This document shows positions 15,246 through 23,456 of a stretch of 24,194 nt of DNA, piece after piece. The translations under genes were made by a program, and so were the position numbers. The stretch is from contig JBJOQZ010000053.1 of assembly GCA_046049705.1 (NCBI GenBank), forward strand, positions 1 to 24,194. The letters are read 5' to 3'. This DNA comes from DALYDD01 sp046049705 (lineage in GTDB: Bacteria > Patescibacteriota > Minisyncoccia > Phycocordibacterales > CAIZLB01). Below the pieces are notes generated by a model, which worked only from the letters and a program-made list of their open reading frames with translations, was not told where the DNA came from and searched no databases. Position 1 is the first letter of the stretch. Each line of letters starts with the position of its first letter.

Positions 15246-16400
15246 ATGCAAAAAGTATATTTCCAACATCTCGATGCATTGCGCACATTAGCATTTATGG
15301 CAGTCTTTTATGCTCATAGTGCAACTATATTTATAGGAGCCAGTTTAGCTGATGGCTTTCCATTAAACATACTTAAAAAAACCTCTGTCTATGGCGCCTA
15401 TGGTGTAAATTTCTTTTTCATTTTAAGTGGTTTTCTCATCACTTATCTCCTTCTTAAAGAACGAGCAGAATCCCCTAAAAAAACATTTTCAATTAAAGAT
15501 TTCTACATCAAAAGAGTGCTCCGAATTTGGCCTGTATATTTTATTACTTTAGCTGTAGGTATCTTTATTTTGCCACTATTGATCCCAGAGAGTACCTATA
15601 GTGTCCTTCCGATGACCAACCCGCATATGACCCTCGAGGCAATCCTATACAACTTGTTCTTTGCAGGTAATTTTTATCAAGGCATGGGTATAGGCATCGC
15701 TTCCCTATCAGTTGGGATTTTATGGTCTGTAGCAGTTGAAGAACAATTCTATCTTGTTTGGCCTTGGATTGTGAAATACTGTACCCCACGAAGACTTGCG
15801 TTTGTGACCGCCTTCCTTATTACATGTTCATTGCTTTTCAAATTTTTGTGGGCAGAAGATCGATTGGCTAACTACTATCTTCCTTGGTCAGTCGGGATGG
15901 ACCTTGGTCTCGGTGCACTACTTGGAATTAGTTATTTCTTGAAGAGAACTACATATATTATTAAAAGCAGTCTTGCGATTATCGGAGTCTGCCTTGGGTT
16001 AATCGGAATTGTTTGGGGTCTCGGAACAAGAACTGAAGTTGTCGAAATAATACGACTCGTGAAATCACTTGTCATCGATAGCATATTTGTACTCATACTT
16101 CTTTACTTTATCAATCGGATAAAGGGACATACCGGAATATTTGCACATGCACATAAAGCACTTACCTATCTTGGGAAGATTTCTTATGGTCTATACGCAT
16201 ACCATTCAATCTGTTTTATGCTCATAGTGAGTCTCTTTTATGAGATCGGCGTCATAGATCTTGTAGTTAGCAGAGCCGAATATTTCTTTGTCTTCGCTGT
16301 ATCTCTCACATGTAGTATTTTAGCCGCTCAGGTCTCGTATCGTTATATCGAAAAACCAATTTTAGGCCTCAGAAAACGACTACTCACTTCTATGAAATAG
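15246..16400 (+). CDS. Acyltransferase family 3 membrane protein (OafA-like)
   Basis: 384 residues with about ten membrane helices, typical of acyltransferase-3 proteins that O-acetylate polysaccharides at the membrane. Family marks are HLDALRTLA (8-16), the catalytic-type His24 in FYAHS, NFFFILSGFL (55-64), the basic KRVLRIWPVYF (89-99) and SVAVEEQFYLVWP (161-173). There is no C-terminal SGNH domain, so acyl transfer to the glycan is probably direct. The ATG has no Shine-Dalgarno site. The downstream GT11 gene starts within 10-20 nt. Confidence 0.9.
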   Translation: MQKVYFQHLDALRTLAFMAVFYAHSATIFIGASLADGFPLNILKKTSVYGAYGVNFFFILSGFLITYLLLKERAESPKKTFSIKDFYIKRVLRIWPVYFITLAVGIFILPLLIPESTYSVLPMTNPHMTLEAILYNLFFAGNFYQGMGIGIASLSVGILWSVAVEEQFYLVWPWIVKYCTPRRLAFVTAFLITCSLLFKFLWAEDRLANYYLPWSVGMDLGLGALLGISYFLKRTTYIIKSSLAIIGVCLGLIGIVWGLGTRTEVVEIIRLVKSLVIDSIFVLILLYFINRIKGHTGIFAHAHKALTYLGKISYGLYAYHSICFMLIVSLFYEIGVIDLVVSRAEYFFVFAVSLTCSILAAQVSYRYIEKPILGLRKRLLTSMK

Positions 16401-16401
16401 A

Positions 16402-16410
16402 TGGTATAAT
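16402..16410 (+). promoter_or_regulatory. Extended -10 element immediately upstream of the GT11 gene
   Basis: TGGTATAAT directly abuts the first ATG (16411) and lies 9 nt before the second in-frame ATG (16420). A transcript from it would begin at about 16417, so only the second ATG would be on the message. This points to an internal operon promoter with a nearly leaderless start. Confidence 0.45.
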
Positions 16411-16419
16411 ATGGCTTAT

Positions 16420-17307
16420 ATGTTTTACATTGGCCTTTCTGGAGGACTCGGAAATCAGATGTTTCAGTATGCTTTTGGTGTTGCAGCATCACTCGAGAGC
16501 GACATACCTCTTGCGCTTGATTTATATAATTTTGGCAAAGAGGGGCCAAAGTATACCCCACGGTCTTTTCAACTACATCATTTTAATATCCAAGCAAAGA
16601 TTGCGAGCGAAATTGAATGCTCAAAATTTCATACTAAAAAAGCTTGGTTTGTACGGAAGATTAAAGACCGACTATTTCGCACAGAAGATCATGTATTTAA
16701 CCCTAAGGCACTAAAGGTGAAACATAACCAGTACCTCCAAGGACTCTGGCAAAGTGAGAAATATTTTATTAAGTATGCTGATACAATCAGAAAAGAATTG
16801 TCTCTAAAAGAACCTTTTGGGATGGAGGCCTTGGCAGTTGCCAATCAGATATTAGAGTTAAAGAAAAAAGGTATAACCCCTGTGCTTGTTCATGTACGAC
16901 GCGGTGATTTTGTAACAAACGCCGCCTCACTTTCACTTCTTGGTGTCCTTGGTGAATCTTACTTTACGCAAGGTGTCGAACATATTTATCATAAACTCAA
17001 AGAAAGTCATCCCGAGACAAAATTGCATCTTTTTATTGCATCTGAAGACACTGCATGGGTAGAAAAAAATGTGAAGTTTCATCACCCAGTAACCTATATC
17101 AGCCGGCCTGGTATTTATGATTTTGAAGAACTAATTCTTATGTCACATTGTGATCATTTTGTAATATCAAATTCAACATTTAGCTGGTGGTCTGCATGGC
17201 TCTCTACCTCAGAAAACAAAATTGTTATTGCTCCAAAAGTATGGATGCAAGGTAATCCAAATGTCAAAACAGATGACCTCATCCCCGCATCTTGGCATCG
17301 CATTTAA
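16420..17307 (+). CDS. GT11-family (alpha-1,2-fucosyltransferase-like) glycosyltransferase
   Basis: 295 residues from the preferred ATG at 16420; the ATG at 16411 would add three. Chosen start: the protein then begins MFYIGLSGGLGNQMFQYA, matching the usual GT11 N-terminus, and an extended -10 element ends 9 nt upstream. Other family motifs are VHVRRGDFV (157-165), which contacts the GDP part of the donor, and ISNSTFSWWSAWL (249-261). GT11 enzymes move L-fucose from GDP-L-fucose to galactose. No GDP-fucose synthesis genes occur in the window, but a GDP-mannose 3,5-epimerase does, and GDP-L-galactose is known to replace GDP-L-fucose with plant fucosyltransferases. L-galactose may therefore be the real sugar (inference). 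Confidence 0.9.
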   Translation: MFYIGLSGGLGNQMFQYAFGVAASLESDIPLALDLYNFGKEGPKYTPRSFQLHHFNIQAKIASEIECSKFHTKKAWFVRKIKDRLFRTEDHVFNPKALKVKHNQYLQGLWQSEKYFIKYADTIRKELSLKEPFGMEALAVANQILELKKKGITPVLVHVRRGDFVTNAASLSLLGVLGESYFTQGVEHIYHKLKESHPETKLHLFIASEDTAWVEKNVKFHHPVTYISRPGIYDFEELILMSHCDHFVISNSTFSWWSAWLSTSENKIVIAPKVWMQGNPNVKTDDLIPASWHRI

Positions 17308-17326
17308 CCTTGTATAGACTTCACAT

Positions 17327-18157
17327 ATGACTAATCCACTGATAAACAAATCACCAATATTGAGTATCATCCTGCCTGCTTACAATGCAGCAACATATAT
17401 TGCTGAGACTATTGAGAGTGTATTACATCAAGATTATACAAACTTTGAATTACTTATTATCGATGATGGTTCAACTGATACTACCGCACAAGTGGTGCAC
17501 CCATTTACTTCTGACCAAAGAGTTATATATATAAAAAACGAATATAATATAGGACTCATACAAACGCTGAATAAAGGCATATCCTTGGCAAAAGGTAAAT
17601 ACATTGGACGCATTGATGCAGATGATATCTGGCACAATCCACATAAAATAAGTATGCAAATGGAATATTTTGATATTCACCCCGATACCGTACTTCTAGG
17701 AACAAGTGCCATCGCCATAGATCAAGATGGCACAGAACTATTTGATATGAACTATATCTCAGGTGAAAGAACAATTAGAAATAGGCTTTTATCAGGCAAT
17801 CAATTTATTCACCCGAGTGTTATCTTTTCAAAAGAAATTGCACTTGGTTCAGGAGGTTTTCTGCCTGAAGATATATATGTTGAGGACTACGGCCTATGGC
17901 TTAGGATGGGCACACTCGGCCATATAGACAATATTGCTTTGCCACTTATGAAATACCGCATACACGGATCTGGTGTTTCTCAAAAAAATGCAGTCTTACA
18001 GACAAGACAGAGCTTAATGGTTACCAAACCATTTAAGTATTTATATGGTGGATACTGGAAAGGTAGGATTAAATGGCATATCAAACTATTTGTACTACAA
18101 CTAAAAGGCTTACGTTTTATAAACGCAATTAAAAATACTATTCGAAGATTTGTTTAA
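17327..18157 (+). CDS. Family 2 glycosyltransferase (GT-A fold)
   Basis: 276 residues with a canonical GT2 core: SIILPAYNAATYI (13-25), IDDGSTD (45-51), GRIDADDIW (94-102) and a catalytic acid block VEDYGLWLRM (186-195). HPSVIF (163-168) is typical of the acceptor region. The basic C-terminus (from about 225) suggests membrane association. A TATAGA 8 nt before the ATG could be a weak local -10. This is the last gene of the plus-strand operon; its stop codon overlaps the end of the convergent TraG/HerA gene by 20 nt. Confidence 0.9.
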   Translation: MTNPLINKSPILSIILPAYNAATYIAETIESVLHQDYTNFELLIIDDGSTDTTAQVVHPFTSDQRVIYIKNEYNIGLIQTLNKGISLAKGKYIGRIDADDIWHNPHKISMQMEYFDIHPDTVLLGTSAIAIDQDGTELFDMNYISGERTIRNRLLSGNQFIHPSVIFSKEIALGSGGFLPEDIYVEDYGLWLRMGTLGHIDNIALPLMKYRIHGSGVSQKNAVLQTRQSLMVTKPFKYLYGGYWKGRIKWHIKLFVLQLKGLRFINAIKNTIRRFV

Positions 18158-20345
18158 GCGTGTTGATATCCACTTCTTTATCTTTGATATCTTTTGAGGA
18201 CTGTGACGGTTGTTGGGCTTGATTCTTTGTAGACTCTGATGTTTGTGTTTGTATAGATTCATGTGACGCATGAGGCGTATGGGATACATGTTGTGTGTGA
18301 ACATGCTTTATCTGGTTGGTATTAGAGTGCTCTGACACATGCACTGACTCATTCTTTTTTACACTGGACACTTCCACCGTCTGTGATTCTTGTTGACCAC
18401 TTTTAATACTTGTTTCGCCCAATAGACCAAGCAATGCTTCTTTAAGCGCCATAACATTTTGAGGCTTTGCTTCCTTTTCTTTATTTCTATCTCTTTGTTC
18501 TTCTTCTTTTTTATCTTTTAAATAATTGAGAGAGATAGCATTTCTAAGCTCAGTTTCTCGATCAAGATCTTCTTGCTTTGGTTTTGTACCATATTCCCTT
18601 CGATCGCGCTCTGCATCCCTGATTGCATTTCGAAATGCAAAATTGTTCTCGTTTTTACCTTTCTCTTTTGCCATATCTCTATTGTCACGTTGCAGCATAC
18701 TCCCTTGATCCTTCTTGTGAGTCTCTGGGGATTCATTTCGTCTATTACGGTCACTATCCCCACCCTCACGTCGTCCGGTGTTGCCACCTCCATCCCGAGA
18801 TTTTTCACGGCCCTGACCTTGCTCAGATGACATAAATCCTGTTTTATGAGTCATGTTTCTAGGCTCTTTTGAATCCGGGTGGCCATATTCAGCCTTATTT
18901 CTCTGTTCATTGTGACTCTGTCCTGAATTACCTTGCCCAAAACTCCCTTGCCTTGAAGCATTATAGTTTGAGGAACCTTGATCTGATGGACTATGCCCTA
19001 AAGGAATTCGCCCACCTGGACCTTGTCCCACAGGACTCTGCCCTACTGGCTTAATCTTCTCTATATGCCAACGTCGAATTTCATCTTCAATCTCAATACG
19101 GCCTTTAGCGAATTGTTCACGTGAGGCATCGATAATCTCCTGTACATACATACGTTCTGGTCGAGGAATCGGTGGCATACCTTTAGCTGAAAATGGAGTT
19201 GATGTAACACCGTCAATCATAAGTTTAAGGTACATCTGATATTGTTGTAGATTTACAATATCTTCTGCGCTAAACTGAGGTGCAAATTCTTTTTGGAAAA
19301 TATCTGCATCATAGGCACCAACTCTAAAGATTGCCATGGTACCAACGTTTCCAAACACTGCAGCGCGCACTTCTTCTGTCATCTGTTCCACGTATTGGTG
19401 TGCGATAGTCAAATTCAATTTATACTTTCTGGCTTCTGACAAAATATCAGCAAAGCTTTCATTGGCAAATGACTGGAACTCATCTACATAGAGATAAAAT
19501 TGTGATGATTTCTTGAGCTCAGCTTCACTGAGATCTGCACGTGACATAGCCGCCAAATAAATCTTAGTAATAATCATCGCACCAAGCAGATTGGCATTTC
19601 CTTCACCGACTCTTCCTTTTGAGAGGTTTACGATAAAGATCTTTTTATCGTCCATGATTTTTCGGATATCAAATGATGAATTGCTTTGCCCGATGATATT
19701 TCTCACAAGCGGATTAGCTACGAACTGGCCCACTTTGTTTTGGATCGCAGGGGCGGCTTCTGCAGCAAACTTATCAGTATACTTTGCATATTCTTCTGTC
19801 CAAAATGCTTTTACTGAAGGATCTGAAATATTATTGACGATTGTATTACGGAAATCTTTGTCTACAAGCATACGGTTTACACCAAGGAGTGTGGAACCAG
19901 GATATTCGAGAAGTGCCAAAAGAATATTTGTCAAAATATATTCCATACGAGCAGACCAGGCATCTACCCAAATCTTTTTGAAAGCAGACATAAGGCCGTT
20001 TGCAACGAGATGTCTTCGGTCGGCACCTACATCTTCGAGTACATTGAAAGATATTGGATAATCTAAATCAAACGGAGCGAAATACACCACATCTTTAATA
20101 CGATGCTCCGGAATATATTCGAGTAATAAGTCAGCAGACTTTCCGTGAGGATCAATAAACGCCAACCCTTCCCCATTCATAATATCTTGTACAGCAAGGT
20201 TTTCGAGTAAAGTTGACTTACCCATACCTGTCTTTCCAATAACATACATATGTCGAGAACGGTCTTTCTTTTTAATACCAAATCGCAGCCGCTTATTGCG
20301 GGCATCTGTCTCACCAAAATATGTTACGCGTTCTTCATCATTCAT
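18138..20345 (-). CDS. TraG/HerA-type P-loop ATPase with long disordered C-terminal tail
   Basis: 735 residues. The N-terminal 430 form a VirD4/TraG-like or HerA-like ATPase: Walker A GKTGMGKST (37-45), FIDPHGKS (63-70), Walker B FYLYVDEFQSF (283-293) and a conserved AHQY (315-318). No N-terminal transmembrane helix is visible, unlike classic VirD4. Such proteins are common in CPR genomes beside type IV pilus or secretion genes and may pump DNA or protein, but the substrate is unknown. The C-terminal 300 residues are low-complexity: Gly/Gln/Ser/Asn-rich (434-485), then Arg/Asp/Glu-rich, then Ser/Thr/His/Gln-rich. They contain scattered short helical motifs FRNAI (571-575), LRNAI (600-604), LKEAL (634-638) and LKQIF (730-734). 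The start ATG has no Shine-Dalgarno site; an extended -10 lies 25 nt upstream. Confidence 0.83.
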   Translation of the reverse strand: MNDEERVTYFGETDARNKRLRFGIKKKDRSRHMYVIGKTGMGKSTLLENLAVQDIMNGEGLAFIDPHGKSADLLLEYIPEHRIKDVVYFAPFDLDYPISFNVLEDVGADRRHLVANGLMSAFKKIWVDAWSARMEYILTNILLALLEYPGSTLLGVNRMLVDKDFRNTIVNNISDPSVKAFWTEEYAKYTDKFAAEAAPAIQNKVGQFVANPLVRNIIGQSNSSFDIRKIMDDKKIFIVNLSKGRVGEGNANLLGAMIITKIYLAAMSRADLSEAELKKSSQFYLYVDEFQSFANESFADILSEARKYKLNLTIAHQYVEQMTEEVRAAVFGNVGTMAIFRVGAYDADIFQKEFAPQFSAEDIVNLQQYQMYLKLMIDGVTSTPFSAKGMPPIPRPERMYVQEIIDASREQFAKGRIEIEDEIRRWHIEKIKPVGQSPVGQGPGGRIPLGHSPSDQGSSNYNASRQGSFGQGNSGQSHNEQRNKAEYGHPDSKEPRNMTHKTGFMSSEQGQGREKSRDGGGNTGRREGGDSDRNRRNESPETHKKDQGSMLQRDNRDMAKEKGKNENNFAFRNAIRDAERDRREYGTKPKQEDLDRETELRNAISLNYLKDKKEEEQRDRNKEKEAKPQNVMALKEALLGLLGETSIKSGQQESQTVEVSSVKKNESVHVSEHSNTNQIKHVHTQHVSHTPHASHESIQTQTSESTKNQAQQPSQSSKDIKDKEVDINTLKQIFE

Positions 20346-20370
20346 AATATTCGCGAATCAAACTGTATCT

Positions 20371-20379
20371 AGTATAGCA
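20371..20379 (-). promoter_or_regulatory. Extended -10 promoter of the TraG/HerA gene
   Basis: Read on the minus strand this is TGCTATACT, a TGn extension plus TATACT hexamer, 25 nt before the ATG at 20345. It falls in the 63-nt gap after the DUF4015 gene, so the ATPase may have its own promoter with a 5' leader of roughly 18 nt. Confidence 0.45.
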
Positions 20380-20408
20380 AATCCTTGCTTGCCATGATAC
20401 AAGAACGT

Positions 20409-21797
20409 TTATATCGAAAGTGTCCCACCTGGAGTATAGGTATTTGAAGCATCCCAAAGCATCCAGCTTGTGAGTCCAACATCATATGTTGCTTGTACTT
20501 GCTTACGAACCATGTCAGCCGTATAGGTTGCTCCGAGATTGAAATCTTGTAACCAAGGTCTGAGCTTCAATGGATTGAGTTCGATTGCATTTAACTTTGC
20601 CACCCCACCTTTCATAGCATGTGAAATAATTTGATACGGCGAAGCTGCAGGATTAGAAATCCCGATGAAGTTTTTTGGATAATGCGATGGATATACCATG
20701 GGTCCAATAAAATCTACATACGGGGCAGCGCGCTCAAGAACCTGACCGATACCGAGGTCATCTGTATTATTGGTTACCATACCAAATAAATCTGCTGAAG
20801 TAACAATTCTTGGTGCATTTTCAATTGTTGTTTGCACCCTTGTCCCATCGAGTGAAATATCTGCTTTTCGTGCTGAACTTGCTGTTATACCTAGACCATA
20901 TTGAGATACCAACTCATCGAAAGCAGGATCTTTTGCTGGATAGTAGGCTGCAGTATTTGTTGCGGTCTTCTGTGTATTCTTTATTGCACCTATTGCTTTA
21001 CCTCCTCGCAAAGAAATATCAAGATGAGCAAAAAAACCTTCCAAAACCTCTTGTTTATTTTTTGTACCTGAAACTGGGAAACTAATATCAATCATATTCC
21101 CATCTGAAGGATACCGAATATAATCAAAATTGATTTCATCAAAACCACGACTATGTGCATCTTTTGCAATTGCTACATTGTAATCCCACACTTTTTCTGA
21201 CCCTGCATCCATCCATGAAATACCATTTCTGTCTTTCCAAATTCCTCCATCTGTTTTGCGTTTTACTGCTTGATCTGGCCAAGCTTTTACGGCACAAGGG
21301 TCTTGAAATACAGCCACACGTCCGATTACATAGATATTTTTATCATGGAGTTCGTCTATAAAGGTGTCTATGTCTTTAATGCGCTCATCTATACAGCCGA
21401 TTCCTTGAAGTGCAGGGTCAGAAGGCATATAAGAAATCATGCCCGTATAATCCTTTATATCGAGTACTACTGCATTGACCTCAGTGGCTTCTATTTGAGC
21501 AATGATCTTATCCCTCAAACTCTTTGTACCACCTACCCAACTAGAGATATATACTGCTTTTACCGCCTTTGGAGTAGTGACATGCACCATCTGTGGTCCA
21601 ATAACTTCTGTGCTCGTTCCTAATACTTTTTCTTCTACCCCAGAAGATTTTTCTCCACCTTCAATTTTTCTCATATTTGAGACAGTGTGCGGCATAAATA
21701 AACCGACAATTAAAAATGAGGCTAAAGCAAAAATAATGCCAATCAGAATGTATTTTGCATACACACTTTTATTTGATGAATGAGGCATGTATGACAT
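20409..21797 (-). CDS. DUF4015 putative glycoside hydrolase, membrane-anchored
   Basis: 462 residues. One N-terminal membrane helix (about 15-36) with a positively charged, short N-terminus anchors an extracytoplasmic TIM-barrel-like domain. Family blocks are KAVYISSWVGG (80-90), VVLDIKDYTG (110-119), IGRVAVFQDP (158-167), the likely active-site strand FDEINFDYIRYPSDG (219-233) and the C-terminal GPMVYPSHYP. Between EVLEGFFAHLDISLR and IVTSADLFG there is an extra segment of about 65 residues (265-329) absent from the family pattern I know. The ATG at 21797 has a good Shine-Dalgarno site (AGAGG, 8-nt spacing). The gene begins 17 nt after rsmI, so the two are co-transcribed. Role in cell-wall or glycan turnover is inferred. 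Confidence 0.82.
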   Translation of the reverse strand: MSYMPHSSNKSVYAKYILIGIIFALASFLIVGLFMPHTVSNMRKIEGGEKSSGVEEKVLGTSTEVIGPQMVHVTTPKAVKAVYISSWVGGTKSLRDKIIAQIEATEVNAVVLDIKDYTGMISYMPSDPALQGIGCIDERIKDIDTFIDELHDKNIYVIGRVAVFQDPCAVKAWPDQAVKRKTDGGIWKDRNGISWMDAGSEKVWDYNVAIAKDAHSRGFDEINFDYIRYPSDGNMIDISFPVSGTKNKQEVLEGFFAHLDISLRGGKAIGAIKNTQKTATNTAAYYPAKDPAFDELVSQYGLGITASSARKADISLDGTRVQTTIENAPRIVTSADLFGMVTNNTDDLGIGQVLERAAPYVDFIGPMVYPSHYPKNFIGISNPAASPYQIISHAMKGGVAKLNAIELNPLKLRPWLQDFNLGATYTADMVRKQVQATYDVGLTSWMLWDASNTYTPGGTLSI

Positions 21798-21805
21798 GTA
21801 TTATA

Positions 21806-21810
21806 CCTCT
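21806..21810 (-). promoter_or_regulatory. Shine-Dalgarno site (AGAGG) of the DUF4015 gene
   Basis: AGAGG on the minus strand sits 8 nt before the ATG at 21797. It is the only well-placed Shine-Dalgarno site I see in the window and supports that start. The spacer itself contains TATAAT, so a -10 use cannot be ruled out, but the gene follows rsmI closely. Confidence 0.55.
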
Positions 21811-21814
21811 TTAC

Positions 21815-22522
21815 CTATTTAACACCAGGAACAATAATTGCAAATTCACCTTTTTCTTTATGAGGATCATCTTGCATGCGCTCTAGAAGTTCACTCGGTA
21901 GCCCTTCAATGATTTCTTCAAATGCTTTTGTCAGTTCACGCCCGATAACAATCTTTCGCTCCGCACCAGATAATTCAATCATATGCGCGGCTATCGAAGT
22001 AAGGGCTTTTTGGATTCTATGCGTCGATTCATAGCAAATAGTCGCACGCCCCGATATAACCATATCTTTTATCATGGTCTCCCGCCCTTTTTTATGTGGT
22101 AAAAAGCCAAGAAATATAAATTCGTCTATAGGTACACCTGCAACACTCACAAGTGCAGTGAGTGCACTTGGACCTGGTATCGGCGAGATGGTCACTTGTG
22201 GCAGACGAGTACGTACCTCATGGACAAGCAAAGAGCTCGGATCTGATATACCTGGAGTACCACAATCGGTAACATAAGCAATACTCTGTCCTCCTTCAAG
22301 AATATTAATCATATGATCGATGCGTCCATGTCCGCTCTGGGCATGAAAACTCTCTGTTCTATTTTTAATTTTGTAGTGCTGCAATAGCTTTTGGGTCTGT
22401 CTTGTATCCTCACAAAATACATAATCAACTTCTTGCAGGATCCTAATTGCACGAAATGTCATGTCTTCCAAATTACCGATTGGTGTTGCGACTATATATA
22501 AATGCGAATTTGATTCTGACAT
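21815..22522 (-). CDS. rsmI: 16S rRNA (cytidine1402-2'-O)-methyltransferase RsmI
   Basis: 235-residue tetrapyrrole-methylase-fold enzyme that 2'-O-methylates C1402 in the ribosomal P site. Diagnostic motifs are YIVATPIGNLED (9-20), CEDTRQT (37-43), VTDCGTPGISDP (84-95, where most homologues have SDAGTP) and PIPGPSAL (114-121), with FLGFLPHKKG after it. It is about 50 residues shorter than the E. coli enzyme, as in short forms lacking the C-terminal domain. It is located 37 nt after radC and 17 nt before the DUF4015 gene. No Shine-Dalgarno site. Confidence 0.95.
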   Translation of the reverse strand: MSESNSHLYIVATPIGNLEDMTFRAIRILQEVDYVFCEDTRQTQKLLQHYKIKNRTESFHAQSGHGRIDHMINILEGGQSIAYVTDCGTPGISDPSSLLVHEVRTRLPQVTISPIPGPSALTALVSVAGVPIDEFIFLGFLPHKKGRETMIKDMVISGRATICYESTHRIQKALTSIAAHMIELSGAERKIVIGRELTKAFEEIIEGLPSELLERMQDDPHKEKGEFAIIVPGVK

Positions 22523-22559
22523 GTTTTATATTGAGATATGACTCGATTAAATGTGAATA

Positions 22560-23369
22560 CTATTCATAAGATACCTCCACACTTTCAAAGCCGGATTTTG
22601 TAATTACGATATGATCAAGAATACGAATACCTAAAATCTTACCCGCATCAATCAATTGCAATGTAATAACCTTATCACTTTCACTTGGAGTACTGATGCT
22701 TGAAGGATGGTTATGTGCCAGGATAATAGCCGCTGCACCATACTCAAGAGCAGGACGAAATACTTCTCTCGGGTGAACTATGTTTGAATTGAGCGTACCG
22801 ATAGATATGACTTCATCGTGGATAATACGATTGTGTGTATCAAGATAGATACCTCTCAATTGCTCTTTTGGCAGTGAGTGCATATCTTTGAGATAGGTAT
22901 ACACATCTTGTGCGTTTCGCATCACCTGCAAACCAAATTCATTTTTCTTATATAATCTACGGCCAATTTCACTACAAGCCACTATCTGACAAGCTTTGCC
23001 TACAGGTATACCAAGATGCTCAGCCATGATTTTGGGATCAAGCTGAGATACAAGAGCGCTATGTCCATACTCCCTTACTACTCTTTTTGAAATAGACAAT
23101 ACGTCTTCAGATTTCGTGCCAATTTGAAGTACTACAGCAATAAGTTCTTGTAGTGAGAGTGCTCCCACCCCTTGATCTACCAGTTTTTCTCGAGGCTTGT
23201 CTTCTTGGGGTAAATCTCGCAACTTCAAAGGATACTCTCTGACCTTGGTCGCAGTATCAGGAGTTACAAGAGTAGTATTTCGAGTATATATAGCCCCTGC
23301 TGGAGAGGTGTCAGTATTAAAAACGATATCAGTATCGCTAAATGTGTATGGTGTTGGCATATGTTTCAT
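22560..23369 (-). CDS. radC: RadC family JAMM/MPN-domain protein
   Basis: 269 residues from the preferred ATG at 23369; the frame is open to a TTG at 23378, but an extended -10 element overlaps that codon. An N-terminal extension of about 45 residues precedes the standard RadC start LRDLPQEDKPREKL, a helix-hairpin-helix region follows (QELIAVVLQIGTKSEDVL, HLGIPVGKA), then the JAMM domain. The metal-site signature AHNHPSSISTPSESD gives His219, His221 and Asp232, with Glu186 upstream (numbering from 23369). The JAMM residues are intact, so a metal-dependent hydrolase is expected. The historical DNA-repair role is not supported by later work, and its function remains unclear. Confidence 0.93.
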   Translation of the reverse strand: MKHMPTPYTFSDTDIVFNTDTSPAGAIYTRNTTLVTPDTATKVREYPLKLRDLPQEDKPREKLVDQGVGALSLQELIAVVLQIGTKSEDVLSISKRVVREYGHSALVSQLDPKIMAEHLGIPVGKACQIVACSEIGRRLYKKNEFGLQVMRNAQDVYTYLKDMHSLPKEQLRGIYLDTHNRIIHDEVISIGTLNSNIVHPREVFRPALEYGAAAIILAHNHPSSISTPSESDKVITLQLIDAGKILGIRILDHIVITKSGFESVEVSYE

Positions 23370-23377
23370 TTGCAGCA

Positions 23378-23386
23378 ATTATATCA
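23378..23386 (-). promoter_or_regulatory. Extended -10 promoter of radC
   Basis: Minus-strand TGATATAAT, a TGn extension and consensus hexamer, ends 8 nt before the ATG at 23369. Transcription would start within 1-3 nt of that ATG, so the message would be nearly leaderless. This supports the choice of 23369 over the upstream TTG at 23378. Confidence 0.5.
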
Positions 23387-23456
23387 TGTCGAGATGAATT
23401 AAAAATGAAGAAAAGTAACGATTTTAGATGAATAGATACAACTCCTGCTTCTACAT

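Noticed and set aside
19591..20061. 156-codon open frame on the plus strand
   Set aside because: It lies entirely opposite the TraG/HerA ATPase domain, whose Walker motifs are clear; the antisense frame has no recognisable family and an unnatural composition.
18138..20345. Conjugative element or integrated plasmid signalled by the TraG-like ATPase
   Set aside because: No relaxase, VirB4, integrase or attachment repeats are nearby; neighbours are housekeeping genes (rsmI, radC, pgl), so a chromosomal gene is more likely.
22150..22170. Inverted repeat CAAGTGCA-GTGAG-TGCACTTG
   Set aside because: It is short (8-bp stem) and inside the conserved rsmI coding sequence encoding PGPSALTALV; protein constraint is the likelier cause.
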